Position numbers and translations under genes: made by a program
Source of the DNA: Aricia agestis
Lineage: Eukaryota; Arthropoda; Insecta; Lepidoptera; Lycaenidae
Assembly (NCBI RefSeq): GCF_905147365.1
Contig: NC_056412.1
Span: forward strand, 7,742,001 to 7,806,000
Direction of reading: 5' to 3'
DNA length: 64,000 bases
Notes under the pieces: generated by a model
The model's database searches: none
Told to the model about the DNA's origin: nothing
The model's input: the letters and a program-made list of their open reading frames with translations, nothing else
Part shown: piece by piece, positions 63,378 to 64,000 of the stretch
Layout of the letters: the number at the start of each line of letters is the position of its first letter
Position numbering within the stretch: the first letter of the stretch is position 1

Positions 63378-64000
63378 CGGGGTAAATGAGTCTAAAAAGA
63401 TTGCAAATTTATTCGCGAATCACTTTGTAATAAAGTCTCCTCTTGGGCCCTCACTCTCAATGGTGAGTGCTGGTCCCGTCGTGGACAGGAATATATTTTT
63501 TAATACTAAGTCAATAATTAATGTTATTAAATCCATGTCAAAAGGAAAATCGCCTGGCCACGACGGGCTCAGTATTGAGCATCTAAAGTTTGCTGGCCCA
63601 CATCTTCCTAGATTGCTTTTTATGCTGTTTAATTTTTGTATTGGACATAGTTACATGCCAAATGATATGATGCGCACAGTGGTAGTACCTATTGTAAAAA
63701 ATAAAACGGGTGACCTAGCCGACATTAGTAATTATAGGCCTATATCACTGGCTACCATCTTGTCAAAAGTGTTTGACAGCTTGCTTAATACACAGTTAAA
63801 TAAGTATGTTCAGTTACATGACAATCAGTTTGGTTTTAGACCTAAATTGTCCACAGAAAGTGCAATACTGTGTCTTAAGCATGCTGTCAGATACTACAAT
63901 AAACGTAAAACACCAGTTTTTGCTTGCTTCCTCGACCTGTCTAGGGCATTTGACTTGGTTTCCTACGACATACTATGGAAGAAGCTGGAACATCGGAATT
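63373..64000 (+). pseudogene. LINE ORF2, reverse transcriptase part (partial)
   Basis: A different frame opens at 63373 and stays open to the window end: VNESKKIANLFANHFVIKSP, SKGKSPGHDGLSIEHLKFAG, NYRPISLATILSKVFDSLLN, DNQFGFRPKLSTESAILCL and the motif A region CFLDLSRAFDLVSYDILWKK. FADD and the thumb would lie beyond 64000. The overlap at 63373-63377 marks the internal deletion junction, with a frame change. Confidence 0.87.

Larger units (their letters stand above)
61642..64000 (+). mobile_element. LINE (CR1/jockey group), 5'-truncated and internally deleted, runs off the window
   Basis: Begins at 61642, directly after TACAAAAATTATCAAAAACT...GGTACTAC, which is the inverse of 60166-60196. 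ORF1, an endonuclease fragment and an RT fragment follow. ORF1 lacks its ATG, so the element is cut at or within ORF1. A second deletion removes the end of the endonuclease and the start of the RT part. The 3' end is beyond the window. Confidence 0.85.

Overview
This window looks like intergenic or intronic DNA from a moth or butterfly (Lepidoptera). It is AT-rich, has no operons and no intact host gene, and is packed with eukaryotic transposon classes. The lepidopteran call rests on repeat families I recognise from that order: short non-autonomous Helitrons whose 5' ends read TCCATACTAATATTAT or TCTTATATCTTTAAACG, a SINE-like repeat whose tail carries 'ATCAGGTGACCCGTTTGCTC', a repeat opening 'AGGGTTCCGTACCCAAAGGG', and jockey/CR1-group LINEs. 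I could not run any database search, so family names come from sequence signatures and memory.

Layout. 0-8.4 kb: mostly featureless, with Helitrons, one SINE-like copy, a MITE, one candidate host exon (4833-4935) and a tRNA-derived SINE inserted inside a Helitron. 8.5-11.1 kb: a 5'-truncated LINE with a reverse transcriptase ORF, a (GAATT)n tail and a 6-bp target duplication. 11-22 kb: SINE-like copies, Helitrons, a GC-rich promoter-like island near 19.1-19.4 kb and a textbook hAT MITE. 22.9-23.6 kb: four fold-back elements side by side, two with exact TTA duplications. 26.2-29.2 kb: nested palindromic MITEs, then an element with 266-bp terminal inverted repeats that carries remnants of a cysteine-rich ORF and is itself interrupted by a hAT-like MITE. 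29.5-34 kb: SINE, Helitron and MITE copies.

34.2-36.8 kb holds the best-preserved object, a complete but pol-less BEL/Pao LTR retrotransposon. It has 130/132-bp LTRs, a tRNA-Tyr-like primer site, a 591-aa gag-protease ORF and 5-bp target duplications, and it sits inside a Helitron. 37-50 kb: SINE-like copies, a second copy of the cysteine-rich ORF (39.4-39.9 kb), many MITEs and Helitrons, and several unexplained perfect hairpins. 50.8-52.1 kb: a dead mariner with TA duplications. 54.8-55.5 kb: a decayed Ty3/gypsy gag. 55.5-55.7 kb: an 80-bp tandem repeat. The last 2.4 kb is a second LINE, with ORF1, a truncated endonuclease and RT, that runs off the window edge.

The elements form insertion layers rather than pathways: SINE in Helitron, LTR element in Helitron, SINE in MITE (twice), MITE in TIR element, LINE in an older repeat. 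The items most worth follow-up are the pol-less BEL element, the TIR element with the cysteine-rich ORF family, and an excess of perfect hairpins with tiny loops that are not transposon ends.
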